64,000 bases of DNA from Sporosarcina sp. FSL K6-1522 (lineage in GTDB: Bacteria; Bacillota; Bacilli; Bacillales_A; Planococcaceae). This document shows, piece after piece, positions 15,300 to 24,531 of the stretch. The translations under genes and the position numbers were made by a program. The notes below the pieces were generated by a model, which worked only from the letters and a program-made list of their open reading frames with translations, did not search any database and had not been told where the DNA came from. The DNA lies in contig NZ_CP152019.1 of the NCBI RefSeq assembly GCF_038622445.1, positions 2,082,501 to 2,146,500 of the forward strand, written 5' to 3'. Position 1 is the stretch's first letter; each line of letters opens with the position of its first letter.

Positions 15300-16496
15300 T
15301 TACTGGACTACGCATTCCTTAATTTCTGATACACCTGATTCAATTGCGGCTTCAGCTACAGCGTGTGCAACGACTTTAACAACGCGCTCATCGAAAGGAT
15401 CTGGAATGATATAATCATCCCTTAGGTCAGCCTCATCGATTAAAGAGGCGATGGCGTATGTTGCTGCCAACTTCATGCTTTCGTTGATTTCACTTGCACG
15501 AACATCGAGAGCCCCTCGGAAAATACCAGGGAACGCAAGGACGTTGTTTACTTGGTTTGGATGGTCTGAGCGTCCTGTTGCAATGATACGAACGCCATAT
15601 TCTTCAGCTTTGTTAGGTGCAAGCTCTGGATTTGGATTCGCAAGCCCAAAGACAATTGGATTAGCATTCATACAATCGATGAGCTCTTTTGTTAATAGAT
15701 TCGCAACAGATACACCAATAAAGATATCCGCACCTGTCATGGCATCTTGTAATGAGCCAGTTAAACCGTGAGGGTTTGTGATTTCGGCGATTTCATGCTT
15801 TGTTGCATTCATGCCGTTTGGTCGCCCTTTATAAATGATCCCCTTAGAATCACAGATAACGATTTGCTCAAAGCCAAGATTCCGAAGATGTTTGACGATT
15901 GCAATCCCAGCGGCCCCAGCGCCATTGACTGCAATCTTCACGGATTTCATGCTTTTATTGACGACTTTTAATGCATTTAACAAACCAGCACCGACAACGA
16001 TTGCAGTTCCATGCTGGTCGTCATGAAAGACGGGAATGTCACATTCTTCACGCAGTCTTTGTTCAATTTCAAAGCAACGTGGAGCTGAAATATCCTCCAA
16101 ATTAATAGCACCAAATGTTGGGCTAATATTTTTAATCGTTTGGACGATCTCGTCGACATCAGTTGTGTTCAAACAGATTGGAAACGAATCGACGTTGGCA
16201 TATCTTTTTAATAACAGTGCTTTCCCTTCCATTACTGGAAGAGCTGCTTCAGGACCGATGTCCCCTAGACCCAATACAGCGGTCCCATCGGTTACAACTG
16301 CTACTAAATTCCCCTTGATGGTATACTCGTATACGGCAGAGGGGTTTTTGGCGATTTCTAAACATGGCTCAGCTACTCCCGGAGAATAAGCTAAACTAAG
16401 ATCCACTCTGTTATCGAGCGGAACTTTAGAGATGGTTTCCATTTTCCCCTTGTGAATCCCATGCATCTCTAAAGAAGTGTTATACCCTCTTGTCAT
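15300..16496 (-). CDS. NAD(P)-dependent malic enzyme (398 aa)
   Basis: Oxidatively decarboxylates malate to pyruvate. ATG at 16496 (MTRGYNTSLEMHGIHKGK) is preceded by GGGG; a GTG at 16517 is possible but lacks a site. Family motifs are LSLAYSPGVAEPC (malate binding, residues 34-46), VVTDGTAVLGLGDIGPEAALPVMEGK, FHDDQHGTAIVV, and the Rossmann loop IAVNGAGAAGIAI, then FGLANPNPE and the terminal ATYAIASL. Length and the short form match bacterial YtsJ/MaeA enzymes of about 400-410 residues. Cofactor preference cannot be fixed by eye. It stands alone between the mobile element and a divergent TetR gene. Confidence 0.95.
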   Translation of the reverse strand: MTRGYNTSLEMHGIHKGKMETISKVPLDNRVDLSLAYSPGVAEPCLEIAKNPSAVYEYTIKGNLVAVVTDGTAVLGLGDIGPEAALPVMEGKALLLKRYANVDSFPICLNTTDVDEIVQTIKNISPTFGAINLEDISAPRCFEIEQRLREECDIPVFHDDQHGTAIVVGAGLLNALKVVNKSMKSVKIAVNGAGAAGIAIVKHLRNLGFEQIVICDSKGIIYKGRPNGMNATKHEIAEITNPHGLTGSLQDAMTGADIFIGVSVANLLTKELIDCMNANPIVFGLANPNPELAPNKAEEYGVRIIATGRSDHPNQVNNVLAFPGIFRGALDVRASEINESMKLAATYAIASLIDEADLRDDYIIPDPFDERVVKVVAHAVAEAAIESGVSEIKECVVQ

Positions 16497-16726
16497 TGAA
16501 CATACCCCATTCCACACAGATTTTTTTGTGTATAGTTATAAATTATTAACATGTTTTCTCTAAAAACGCAAGTGTTTGAATTCTGTTAAATCAGAAGATT
16601 GTAATAAGTTAAGCGTTTTCATTCCCTTTGTTATCATGTTCATAAAAGAAGACAGCTATGTAAAAAAAATTTGAAAACACTGTCTAAAATTATTGCTCTT
16701 GCAAAAATAAAAGCACTCCTATAAAA

Positions 16727-16743
16727 TGAATGACAGTCAGTCA
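16727..16743. promoter_or_regulatory. TetR-type operator, autoregulatory copy
   Basis: Imperfect palindrome TGAATGACAGTCAGTCA overlaps a TATAAA -10 region just upstream of the TetR gene. An identical 17-mer lies before the SMR genes at 17365-17381. Confidence 0.8.
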
Positions 16744-16766
16744 GTTGGAGCGAGAGGGGAATTGGG

Positions 16767-17342
16767 ATGAATAAAAAAGAAGCGATTGTGCATGCAGCGA
16801 TTGCCGTTTTTCGCGAACAAGGAATTGAAAAAACGAAGATTTCGGATATTGTCAAAGCAGCAGGCATTGCACAAGGTACCTTTTATTTGTATTTTCCATC
16901 TAAACTGTCATTGATGCCCGCAATTGCGGAAGTGATGGTAGAAAAGACGATGGCGATTGTACAGGAGTCTGTACAAGAGGATGCAACATTTTCTGTGAAA
17001 CTTGAACAGCTTGTGGATGCTATTTTTCTTGTCACACAGGAATATCACGAAATTCAAGCGCTTATTTACTCGGGTCTTGCTTCAACGGAACATTTAAAAG
17101 AATGGGAAATGGTGTATGCCCCTTTTTATAAATGGATTAGCGAACGTTTACAAGAAGCGAAGGATGCCGCAGTTATCCGACAATCGATTCATGTAGATCG
17201 TACTGCGAAGCTCATTATTGGCTTAGTTGAATCAGCTGCTGAACAAATTTATCTTTACGATTCGGAGCAAGAGGATCAGGCGCGCATTCAAAAGCAAGAG
17301 CTGAATGACTTTTTAAAACATGCACTCGGCATTCAATGCTGA
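16767..17342 (+). CDS. TetR/AcrR family repressor of the paired SMR genes (191 aa)
   Basis: ATG follows AGAGGGGAA. The N-terminal HTH reads KKEAIVHAAIAVFREQGIEKTKISDIVKAAG followed by GTFYLYFPSKLSL, the classical TetR recognition helix region. The C-terminal ligand-binding part is helical and matches the YvdT/YkkN-type regulators in length. The gene order TetR, SMR, SMR is the same as yvdT-yvdS-yvdR in B. subtilis. An identical operator sits at its own promoter and at that of the SMR genes, so it probably represses both until an export substrate binds. Confidence 0.85.
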   Translation: MNKKEAIVHAAIAVFREQGIEKTKISDIVKAAGIAQGTFYLYFPSKLSLMPAIAEVMVEKTMAIVQESVQEDATFSVKLEQLVDAIFLVTQEYHEIQALIYSGLASTEHLKEWEMVYAPFYKWISERLQEAKDAAVIRQSIHVDRTAKLIIGLVESAAEQIYLYDSEQEDQARIQKQELNDFLKHALGIQC

Positions 17343-17364
17343 AGTCGCTTGTTTTAGTATAAAA

Positions 17365-17381
17365 TGAATGACAGTCAGTCA
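17365..17381. promoter_or_regulatory. TetR-type operator, SMR copy
   Basis: TGAATGACAGTCAGTCA, preceded by TATAAAA as at the first copy; 20 bases before the SMR start codon. The identical promoter-operator block of 23 bases is duplicated 638 bases apart. Confidence 0.8.
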
Positions 17382-17400
17382 CAAGGTAGGAGGATTATGT

Positions 17401-17748
17401 ATGAGCAAGTCGTGGTTTTATGTCGCGATGACAAGTTTTTTTGAATTGGTGTGGATTTTTGGTTTTAACGTGGCGAGTGAGTGGTGGCATTGGATTTTTA
17501 TCGTTGCTTTTATATTTATTGATTTTCATTACTTAACGAAAGCGTGTGAAAATCTACCAACAGGTACCGTTTATGCTATTTTTGCGGGAATCGGAACGGT
17601 AGGTACCGCTTTGATGGATGTATTCTTTTTTGGTCAAAGTCTGAGCGCGGGAAAAATTTTCTTCATCGTGATCCTAGTAGTTGGCGTAATCGGGTTGAAA
17701 ATAGCGGATGAAAAAGAAGAGAATAATGCGACGAAAGGAATTGCGTAA
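17401..17748 (+). CDS. SMR family efflux subunit, YvdS/YkkC-like (115 aa)
   Basis: ATG at 17401 (MSKSWFYVAMTSFFELVWIF) follows GTAGGAGGA. The frame opens earlier inside the operator but has no ribosome site there. Four membrane segments and the SMR signature are present: the essential membrane Glu in SFFELVWIFGFN, LPTGTVYAIFAGIGTVGTAL, and ILVVGVIGLKIADE. The longer C-terminal tail compared with the next gene is typical of the larger partner of heterodimeric SMR pairs. It exports small cations or guanidinium-like compounds together with the next gene product. Confidence 0.9.
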   Translation: MSKSWFYVAMTSFFELVWIFGFNVASEWWHWIFIVAFIFIDFHYLTKACENLPTGTVYAIFAGIGTVGTALMDVFFFGQSLSAGKIFFIVILVVGVIGLKIADEKEENNATKGIA

Positions 17749-17750
17749 AC

Positions 17751-18065
17751 ATGGGTTGGTTATTTGTATTCTTGGCGGCAGTCAGTGAAATCTTGGGCGT
17801 TGTTGGGCTGAAAAAATTTAGTCAGAAAAAAACAATCGGTAGCGGTCTTTTATATGCGGGCGGATTTGGTGGCGCTTTTGCATTTTTGTATATGTCCTTT
17901 AAGTATTTACAAGTGAGTACTGCATATGCGGTGTGGATTGGTATCGGGACGGCTGGGGCGGTTCTGATCAATATGATTTTCTTTGGAGAATCAAAAAGCG
18001 TGGGACGTATAGCCAGTGTGGCATTGATTGTTGTCGGTGTCATCGGTTTGAAAACATTGTCTTAA
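17751..18065 (+). CDS. SMR family efflux subunit, YvdR/YkkD-like (104 aa)
   Basis: It starts 3 bases after the previous stop codon, so the two are co-translated. Four membrane segments, the essential Glu in AAVSEILGVVGLKKF, then VSTAYAVWIGIGTAGAVLIN and ALIVVGVIGLKTLS. Heterodimeric SMR pairs (YkkCD, YvdRS) place two such subunits in opposite orientation in the membrane. The Gly-rich segment near the Glu is consistent with the guanidinium-exporter or quaternary-ammonium types; the substrate cannot be decided. No ykkC riboswitch is visible upstream; control is by the TetR operator. Confidence 0.9.
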   Translation: MGWLFVFLAAVSEILGVVGLKKFSQKKTIGSGLLYAGGFGGAFAFLYMSFKYLQVSTAYAVWIGIGTAGAVLINMIFFGESKSVGRIASVALIVVGVIGLKTLS

Positions 18066-18082
18066 TGCATTTATATAGCAAG

Positions 18083-18113
18083 AAAACGAAGCCATTTAGC
18101 GGCTTCGTTTTTT
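18083..18113 (+). terminator. Terminator between convergent SMR and HAD genes
   Basis: AAACGAAGCC (18084-18093) with GGCTTCGTTT (18101-18110), then TTTTT; the A-run on the other side lets it serve both strands. Confidence 0.9.
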
Positions 18114-18129
18114 GTCTAGATATTGACTT

Positions 18130-18789
18130 TTATAAGATAGCCCATTGACGTTCTTGCGCAAACGCCTGTAATCGTGGTTCAGGTCGTACAGCGACAGGGT
18201 TTCCGACGAGTTCAAGGACTGGAATGTCTGAAAAGCTGTCTCCATAGGCATAACTATTTTGCCAGTCGATGTCTTTGCCAGCAAGTGCTTCTTTAATTTT
18301 TTCATTTTTTCGTTTGCCGTGGACGTGGTAAACAGGTGTTTGTCGATCGATGTGTTGTCCGTTTAATGGGACGTCTGTACCGATAATTGTATGGAAACCT
18401 AATTCTTTTGTGACGGCATATAAGAGAGGTGTATAAGCGCCAGAAACGAGCATAATGTGAACATCGTCAGCAACATGCTGTTTCAAACGGGCAACGACAT
18501 CTACGTTAAAGCCTTGTCGCACCGGGTCGGCCAATTCCTCGAAATAGCTATCGAGTTGTTCTTTGGATAATGTATCGAGTGCATCTAAGTAAATTTGCAT
18601 GGAACGTTCTTTCATTTTAGCTTCAGGCATCAGTTTCATTTTGTGACTAATATAAGGCCGAAGGATCGCTCTGTAAAATCGTTTGTATTTTGGATGGTGG
18701 ACGGGATGGTTTTTTAAATGGTCCATTAGCAGTTGAAATGTCTCGTTTGCATATAATGTTCCGTCGAAATCGAATATTGCAACACGCAT
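18130..18789 (-). CDS. HAD-IB family phosphatase, SerB-like (219 aa)
   Basis: ATG at 18789 (MRVAIFDFDGTLYANET) follows AAAGGTGAT; the GTG at 18798 is part of that site. HAD motif I is DFDGT (nucleophile Asp 8), motif II is IMLVSGAYTPL, and motifs III and IV are the Lys region plus YGDSFSDIPVL. An inserted helical cap between motif I and II (about residues 20-90) makes this subfamily IB, like phosphoserine phosphatase and YkrX-type enzymes. The substrate is unknown. It is a single gene. Confidence 0.88.
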   Translation of the reverse strand: MRVAIFDFDGTLYANETFQLLMDHLKNHPVHHPKYKRFYRAILRPYISHKMKLMPEAKMKERSMQIYLDALDTLSKEQLDSYFEELADPVRQGFNVDVVARLKQHVADDVHIMLVSGAYTPLLYAVTKELGFHTIIGTDVPLNGQHIDRQTPVYHVHGKRKNEKIKEALAGKDIDWQNSYAYGDSFSDIPVLELVGNPVAVRPEPRLQAFAQERQWAIL

Positions 18790-18932
18790 AATAATCACCT
18801 TTTCTCGAGTATTGAACTTTATGTAGATAATTCTTGGGATAAATGAAATTAATTCCTTTACGCAATCATACAGGGTTTGTATTGTGGAGGCAATTTGAGG
18901 ATAATGAAAGATGAGAGTGAGGAGTTTTAACT

Positions 18933-19841
18933 ATGCAAAAAAATCGTAAAAGCCCAGTAAGTAAAAAAGCGGGTACATCCGTTTATACAGTGAAAGAACC
19001 AATGGAGTTACTGCCTTTTTTATTGGAAAATATGAAGAAAAATAGCCGGAATTCGGTGAAATCCATTCTGACACGTGGACAAGTGTCTGTAGACGGCAAG
19101 ATGGTTAAACAGCATAATCATCCGCTTCAACCTGGTCAAAGCGTTAGCATCATGCAAAATCAAGCAGCCATAAAAGAAAATACACTAACAGGCGTCAGCA
19201 TTTTGCATGAAGATGAAGACATCATTGTCATTAACAAAGATGCAGGGCTACTATCTATGGCTTCGAAAAACGAAGCGGAAATGACTGCGTATCGACAAAT
19301 TACCGATTATGTTAAAAATGATAACCCACGCAATCGCATTTTTATCGTTCATCGACTGGACAGAGATACGTCAGGTGTTATGCTATTTGCCAAAAGTGAA
19401 GAAGTGAAAGAAGCATTGCAGGCGAATTGGAATGAAGTCGTCAAGGAACGCACATATACGGCACTCGTTGAAGGCGTGGTAAGAAAAAAAGAAGGGACCA
19501 TTTCTTCGTGGCTAAAGGAAAGCAAAACCTTTAAAGTCTATTCCAACCCGACGGATAATGGTGGTCAGCATGCGATTACCCATTACAAGAAAATCCAATC
19601 GAACAAACTGTTTACATTGCTAGAGGTTCAACTCGAGACAGGACGTAAAAATCAAATCCGTGTTCATATGGAAGACATTGGCCATCCAATTGTTGGCGAT
19701 AAAAGATACGGAGCGACTGGAAATCCCATTAAGCGACTTGGGCTTCATGCAACTCGATTAGCATTGCTACACCCACGTAGTGGCGAACTCGTTCGTTATC
19801 AAGCGGACGTGCCGAAGGCGTTTTCTGCGAAAGTGAAATAA
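18933..19841 (+). CDS. RluA-family 23S/tRNA pseudouridine synthase (302 aa)
   Basis: ATG follows GAGGAG. An S4-like RNA-binding region (residues 35-70, NSVKSILTRGQVSVDGKMVK) is followed by the catalytic domain with HRLDRDTSGVMLFAKS, where the Asp of RLDRDT is the nucleophile, then TGRKNQIRVHM and GDKRYGATG. These are the conserved motifs of the RluA/RluD/YjbO group; Bacillus has several paralogues (YjbO, YhcT, YlyB), and the exact modified uridine cannot be told. It ends in a strong terminator at 19887. Confidence 0.92.
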   Translation: MQKNRKSPVSKKAGTSVYTVKEPMELLPFLLENMKKNSRNSVKSILTRGQVSVDGKMVKQHNHPLQPGQSVSIMQNQAAIKENTLTGVSILHEDEDIIVINKDAGLLSMASKNEAEMTAYRQITDYVKNDNPRNRIFIVHRLDRDTSGVMLFAKSEEVKEALQANWNEVVKERTYTALVEGVVRKKEGTISSWLKESKTFKVYSNPTDNGGQHAITHYKKIQSNKLFTLLEVQLETGRKNQIRVHMEDIGHPIVGDKRYGATGNPIKRLGLHATRLALLHPRSGELVRYQADVPKAFSAKVK

Positions 19842-19886
19842 CGGAAGTAAATTATCTATTCGATTTTGGACTAATCGATGTCACAT

Positions 19887-19933
19887 AAAAAATCAGGTCT
19901 CCACTAAGTATGCAGTGGGGACCTGATTTTTTT
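19887..19933 (+). terminator. Terminator of the pseudouridine synthase gene
   Basis: AAAAATCAGGTCTCCACT with AGTGGGGACCTGATTTTTTT (17 pairs, one wobble), ending in seven T. Confidence 0.92.
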
Positions 19934-19992
19934 ATTACTTAGGAAATTATAAAATCTCGTACTGTGGATAAGTTAGCATATAGAGATTTCTC

Positions 19993-20242
19993 GTCTAGGC
20001 TCCAGGCGTCAGATGCTTGGAGGCTCACAGGATATGAGTCATGCAGTCGTTGCCGCACAGGACGCGGGGAACTTAGACTGTGTTCCTTGAAAGGCAAGCC
20101 GACTCTGTGGCAAAGACCGCCACGCCGTCGACTTGCCTTATGCCTGAGGCCCGCACGATGCGGCAGGACGTCGCGAACTTAGACAGCGTTCTTCTAAAAA
20201 GCAGGCGCCCTGCGTTTTTGTTTTCGTCTAGGCTCCAGCGCC
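19993..20242 (+). repeat. Composite dispersed repeat (GTCTAGGCTCCAG family)
   Basis: The gap between two genes is filled by a GC-rich block bounded by GTCTAGGCTCCAG (19993) and GTCTAGGCTCCAGCGCC (20226-20242). Inside, CAGGACGCGGGGAACTTAGA near 20060 and CAGGACGTCGCGAACTTAGA near 20166 are internal duplicates. AGTCATGCAGTCGTTGCCGC is the reverse complement of a module in the repeats at 12285 and 41571. Related fragments lie at 35958 and 39251. The short ORFs here are chance. Confidence 0.7.
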
Positions 20243-20251
20243 ATTCTTATA

Positions 20252-20887
20252 TTATTGAATCGTATGATTAGGCATTGCGGGCTGACCAACTGTAGCGAAT
20301 GAATTCAACAATTGCTGCATATCCTGTTGACCGAGTTGTGGCACTTGATAATAATGATGCTTATTTTGGTAAATCGCCAGTTCGTAGGCCATTTCAATAC
20401 AGTTGGGAATCGAGTCGGCGAGTACTCTCCGAACGACTGGATTGCACGTTTCAAGCGCAGCAGTCGCTTTTCCTGTTGCGCCTTCTTTAGCAGCGCTCAG
20501 TAAAAAGCCTGAAATGATTTGGTCAGATATTTCTGCTGCAGACTGAATCGGTTTTGTCGGTGGCGTTTGCTTCATCCCATAGACAAAATCATTGCCTGTT
20601 GCCATTTTATACGTTTGAGTCGGATGAGAAGGGTCTTGTCCTGTTTTAAAACATTCGACTGTAATATTATATTCGTCCAATGTGAAGCGGTATTGGCGAT
20701 CTAAGATATCCAATAACTCGGGATCCTTGACATGTTGGCGAAATAATAATGCTTGGTTAAGTGCAGCAACTGTACAAGATAATGCTTCATGAATATCAAA
20801 CAGTTCGTGACCACCATGGTTCATGTGTTGTGAGACGGGCCCACTTTGCATATTTGCATGTGTTTGATCGAATGGATTTTGCGTCAC
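20252..20887 (-). CDS. CotF/YhcQ-like spore coat protein (211 aa), GTG start
   Basis: GTG at 20887 is 7 bases after AGGAGG; the nearby ATG is followed by a stop. After a Gln/His-rich head (MTQNPFDQTHANMQSGPV) comes the Coat_F-type ferritin-like helical bundle: GGHELFDIHEALSCTVAALN, then LFRQHVKDPELLDILDRQYR, and later RVLADSIPNCIEMAYELAIY with YQVPQLGQQDM. The wording closely recalls B. subtilis YhcQ, a CotF paralogue. Expected in the spore coat or forespore surface. It is transcribed alone, convergent with the repeat block. Confidence 0.88.
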   Translation of the reverse strand: MTQNPFDQTHANMQSGPVSQHMNHGGHELFDIHEALSCTVAALNQALLFRQHVKDPELLDILDRQYRFTLDEYNITVECFKTGQDPSHPTQTYKMATGNDFVYGMKQTPPTKPIQSAAEISDQIISGFLLSAAKEGATGKATAALETCNPVVRRVLADSIPNCIEMAYELAIYQNKHHYYQVPQLGQQDMQQLLNSFATVGQPAMPNHTIQ

Positions 20888-21041
20888 TACATATCCTCCT
20901 ATTGTTGATTATTTTTAATCGACAGTAGTATGGATGATGAAATGGGATTCATACCGTTTTTTTAGAATTGTCATAATTCCTTTCTAACAAAAATAGGCTT
21001 AGAGAGAGGACATTTTTGTCAATGAAAGGCAGATGATAAGT

Positions 21042-22325
21042 ATGCAAATTCATGTAGTTCAAAAAGGACAAAGTCTATATGGTATCGCACAAGCTTATGG
21101 TATCACCTATCAGTCGATTGCAAATGCCAATGAAATACCTGATCCTTCACGCCTTGTTGTGGGGCAAGCATTGGTTATTCCAATTACGGGCAGTTATCAT
21201 TGGGTACAGCCAGGGCAAACGCTGACGGTGATTGCACAAATGTATGGAATGACGGTCAACGAATTAGCTACAATCAATGGTATATCGCCTTCAAGTATGT
21301 TGCAGATTGGACAACGCCTCTATATTCCACCCAAACCGAAAAAAACGGCTGAATCATTGCTCTATGTGGAGCCACGAACGCCGGTTAGTCAAACGATGAT
21401 TGAAGAAGTAAGACGAAGGGTCGATGCGCTCACATATCTTGCCATGTTTAGCTATGAAGTGCAGCGAGACGGCTCATTGAAAGCGCCGTCGATTGCTGAT
21501 ATACCAAATATTGCTCGTTCTGCTGGAGCGGCGAATGCGCTTGTTGTTAGTAATTTAGAGGATTTTGCTTTCAATGCGGACCTCGCACATGTCATATTTA
21601 CAAACGAAGCGGTTCAAAATCGTTTGTTCGATAATTTGCTGCAAGTTGCTAATGAGGTCGGTTATAAAGATATTCATTTTGACTTTGAGCTTCTTCATCC
21701 AGAAGACCGGGAGCTTTATAATAATTTTTTACGCCGTGCAAGAGATCGTTTCCATCCAGCAGGGCTGACATTGTCGACAGCACTTGCGCCAAAAGCGAGC
21801 GATATTCAGACAGGCATTTACGGAGCGCATGATTATAAAGCGCATGGAGAAATCGTCGATTTTGTTACCCTTATGACCTATGAATGGGGATATACTTACA
21901 GCGAGCCACAGCCGGTCAGCCCAATTGGTCCCGTTCGAGGCGTTGTGGAATATGCAGTTAGTCAAATTCCGAGGGAGAAAATTTTCTTAGGGCAAAATTT
22001 ATATGGCTATGATTGGTCGGCACCTTTTCCGCCACAAGGTGGTGCACCTGCGAAGGCACTGAGTCCACAGCAAGCACTGGCGATTGCGGTTAGACATGAA
22101 GTAGACATTGACTATGATTATGTCGCACAGGCTCCGCATTTCACGTATACAGACGATATGGGGGCACACCATGAAGTGTGGTTTGAGGATGCGCGTAGTA
22201 TCCAAGCGAAATTCGATTTGCTTAAAGAGTTTAACTTACGCGGTATCATGTATTGGAAGCTCGGTCTAGCATTCCCGCAAAACTGGTTATTGTTGACCGA
22301 TAATTTTTCGATTCGAAAAATCTAG
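21042..22325 (+). CDS. sleL: SleL/YaaH-type cortical-fragment lytic glycoside hydrolase (427 aa)
   Basis: Two LysM modules occupy residues 1-45 (MQIHVVQKGQSLYGIA, LVVGQALVIP) and 50-95 (YHWVQPGQTLTVIAQMYG, LQIGQRLYIP). A GH18 catalytic domain follows, with the active-site strand IHFDFELLHP (D-x-x-x-D-x-E form; Glu is the acid), VTLMTYEWGY and GIMYWKLG. Orthologues act on cortex muramic-delta-lactam fragments during germination and are coat-located. Two ATGs are possible: 21033 is only 3 bases from AAAGG, so 21042 is chosen on similarity to known N-termini. Symbol is by family resemblance. Confidence 0.88.
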   Translation: MQIHVVQKGQSLYGIAQAYGITYQSIANANEIPDPSRLVVGQALVIPITGSYHWVQPGQTLTVIAQMYGMTVNELATINGISPSSMLQIGQRLYIPPKPKKTAESLLYVEPRTPVSQTMIEEVRRRVDALTYLAMFSYEVQRDGSLKAPSIADIPNIARSAGAANALVVSNLEDFAFNADLAHVIFTNEAVQNRLFDNLLQVANEVGYKDIHFDFELLHPEDRELYNNFLRRARDRFHPAGLTLSTALAPKASDIQTGIYGAHDYKAHGEIVDFVTLMTYEWGYTYSEPQPVSPIGPVRGVVEYAVSQIPREKIFLGQNLYGYDWSAPFPPQGGAPAKALSPQQALAIAVRHEVDIDYDYVAQAPHFTYTDDMGAHHEVWFEDARSIQAKFDLLKEFNLRGIMYWKLGLAFPQNWLLLTDNFSIRKI

Positions 22326-22463
22326 TTAGGCTGAACTTATGATTTTTATCTATTATCCAGCGAAAGCACCTTACAAGCGGTCGCCGAAGCGCCGAGCGTT
22401 GTTAGTGGGATTTTTTATTTCCGTTTATCTAGTTAGAAAAGTGTCTGAAAACTAGCCGTAACC

Positions 22464-22505
22464 AAAAAATGAACCGCTGTGATTTACCACAGTCGGTTCA
22501 TTTTT
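22464..22505 (+). terminator. Bidirectional terminator after the SleL gene
   Basis: AAAAATGAACCGCTGTG with CCACAGTCGGTTCATTTTT around an ATTTA loop. It lies between the SleL gene and a convergent small ORF. Confidence 0.85.
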
Positions 22506-22511
22506 AACTAG

Positions 22512-22652
22512 TTAATCTCGATTTAGATAGTTAATACAGTTTTGAAAGAATTCAATGTCGGGGTTCACAAGCAGGACGGGTAGGAAAGTGAAAGTCAATA
22601 TGAGTATTCCAACTCCACCTAAGGATCCGCGAACCATTTTGTTGATTTTCAT
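22512..22652 (-). CDS. Small membrane protein (46 aa)
   Basis: A short frame with ATG at 22652 behind AGAGGGAGAG: MKINKMVRGSLGGVGILIL, then TFTFLPVLLVNPDIEFF and a C-terminal NCINYLNRD. One membrane segment covers residues 10-30, with an N-terminal positive patch (inside-positive rule). It ends at the bidirectional terminator. The ribosome site, the membrane-like composition and the terminator placement support a real gene. No family recognised. Confidence 0.6.
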   Translation of the reverse strand: MKINKMVRGSLGGVGILILTFTFLPVLLVNPDIEFFQNCINYLNRD

Positions 22653-22926
22653 AATACTCTCCCTCTTTCTGTCAGCAAGTAATTTTCAAACATTTGCCCC
22701 GGGGTGAGCTATGTATGGCGCTCCCGAAAATCAACCTGTTCGAATAAACTAATAATACCCCCTATTCAGAAATAAGTAAACATTTTTTTTCTTCTCTATA
22801 CATAATTATGACACAATGTAGTATAATTATTGACTCACAGATAAAAATTGGTTGTATATATTCATATTTTCAGCGATAATACTAAAAAATGAATAAATTT
22901 TCTCGCAATATCAATAGTTGATTGAT

Positions 22927-22943
22927 AAAGGAGATTCTCCTTT
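22927..22943 (+). other. Hairpin in the gdhA leader
   Basis: AAAGGAGATTCTCCTTT, a 7-bp stem with a 3-base loop, lies about 37 bases before gdhA; a T-rich run follows 10 bases later. It could be an operator palindrome or an mRNA stem; no clear attenuator partner is seen. The AT-rich gap from 22653 holds a TATAAT near 22831 but no convincing -35. Confidence 0.45.
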
Positions 22944-22974
22944 AACATATAGTATTTTTTTACGAAAGGGATGA

Positions 22975-24363
<1,389 letters not shown>

Positions 24364-24380
24364 GTACGAATAATATATGG

Positions 24381-24421
24381 AAAACGTGCCTATGGGGATT
24401 ATTCCTGTAGGCACGTTTTTG
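24381..24421 (+). terminator. Terminator of gdhA
   Basis: AAAACGTGCCTA with TAGGCACGTTTTT (12 pairs), 14-base loop, T-run. Confidence 0.92.
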
Positions 24422-24487
24422 GGTTTGAAAAAGTTGAAAAAAACCGTTGTGTTAATTTGAAAATATGTTATTATAAAAATACAAATA

Positions 24488-24505
24488 GATGCATAAACAT
24501 TCATC
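24488..24505 (+). promoter_or_regulatory. Candidate ARG box (ArgR/AhrC operator) before argG
   Basis: GATGCATAAACATTCATC matches the Bacillus ARG-box consensus CATGAATAAAAATTCAAG at most positions, and a weaker half, ATAAAAATACAA, lies just upstream at 24473-24484 over a TATAAA -10. Tandem boxes of this kind bind the arginine repressor. Confidence 0.6.
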
Positions 24506-24531
24506 CGGGCGAGTGGAAGGGGACATATGTG

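Noticed and set aside
16036..16389. 117-aa plus-strand frame opposite malic enzyme
   Set aside because: Antisense shadow of a strongly conserved gene.
19964..20271. Short plus-strand frames of 60-70 aa
   Set aside because: They lie in the GC-rich dispersed repeat and have no ribosome sites.
22927..22943. Riboswitch or attenuator before gdhA
   Set aside because: Only one short hairpin is seen, with no competing stem or close T-run; listed as a plain hairpin.
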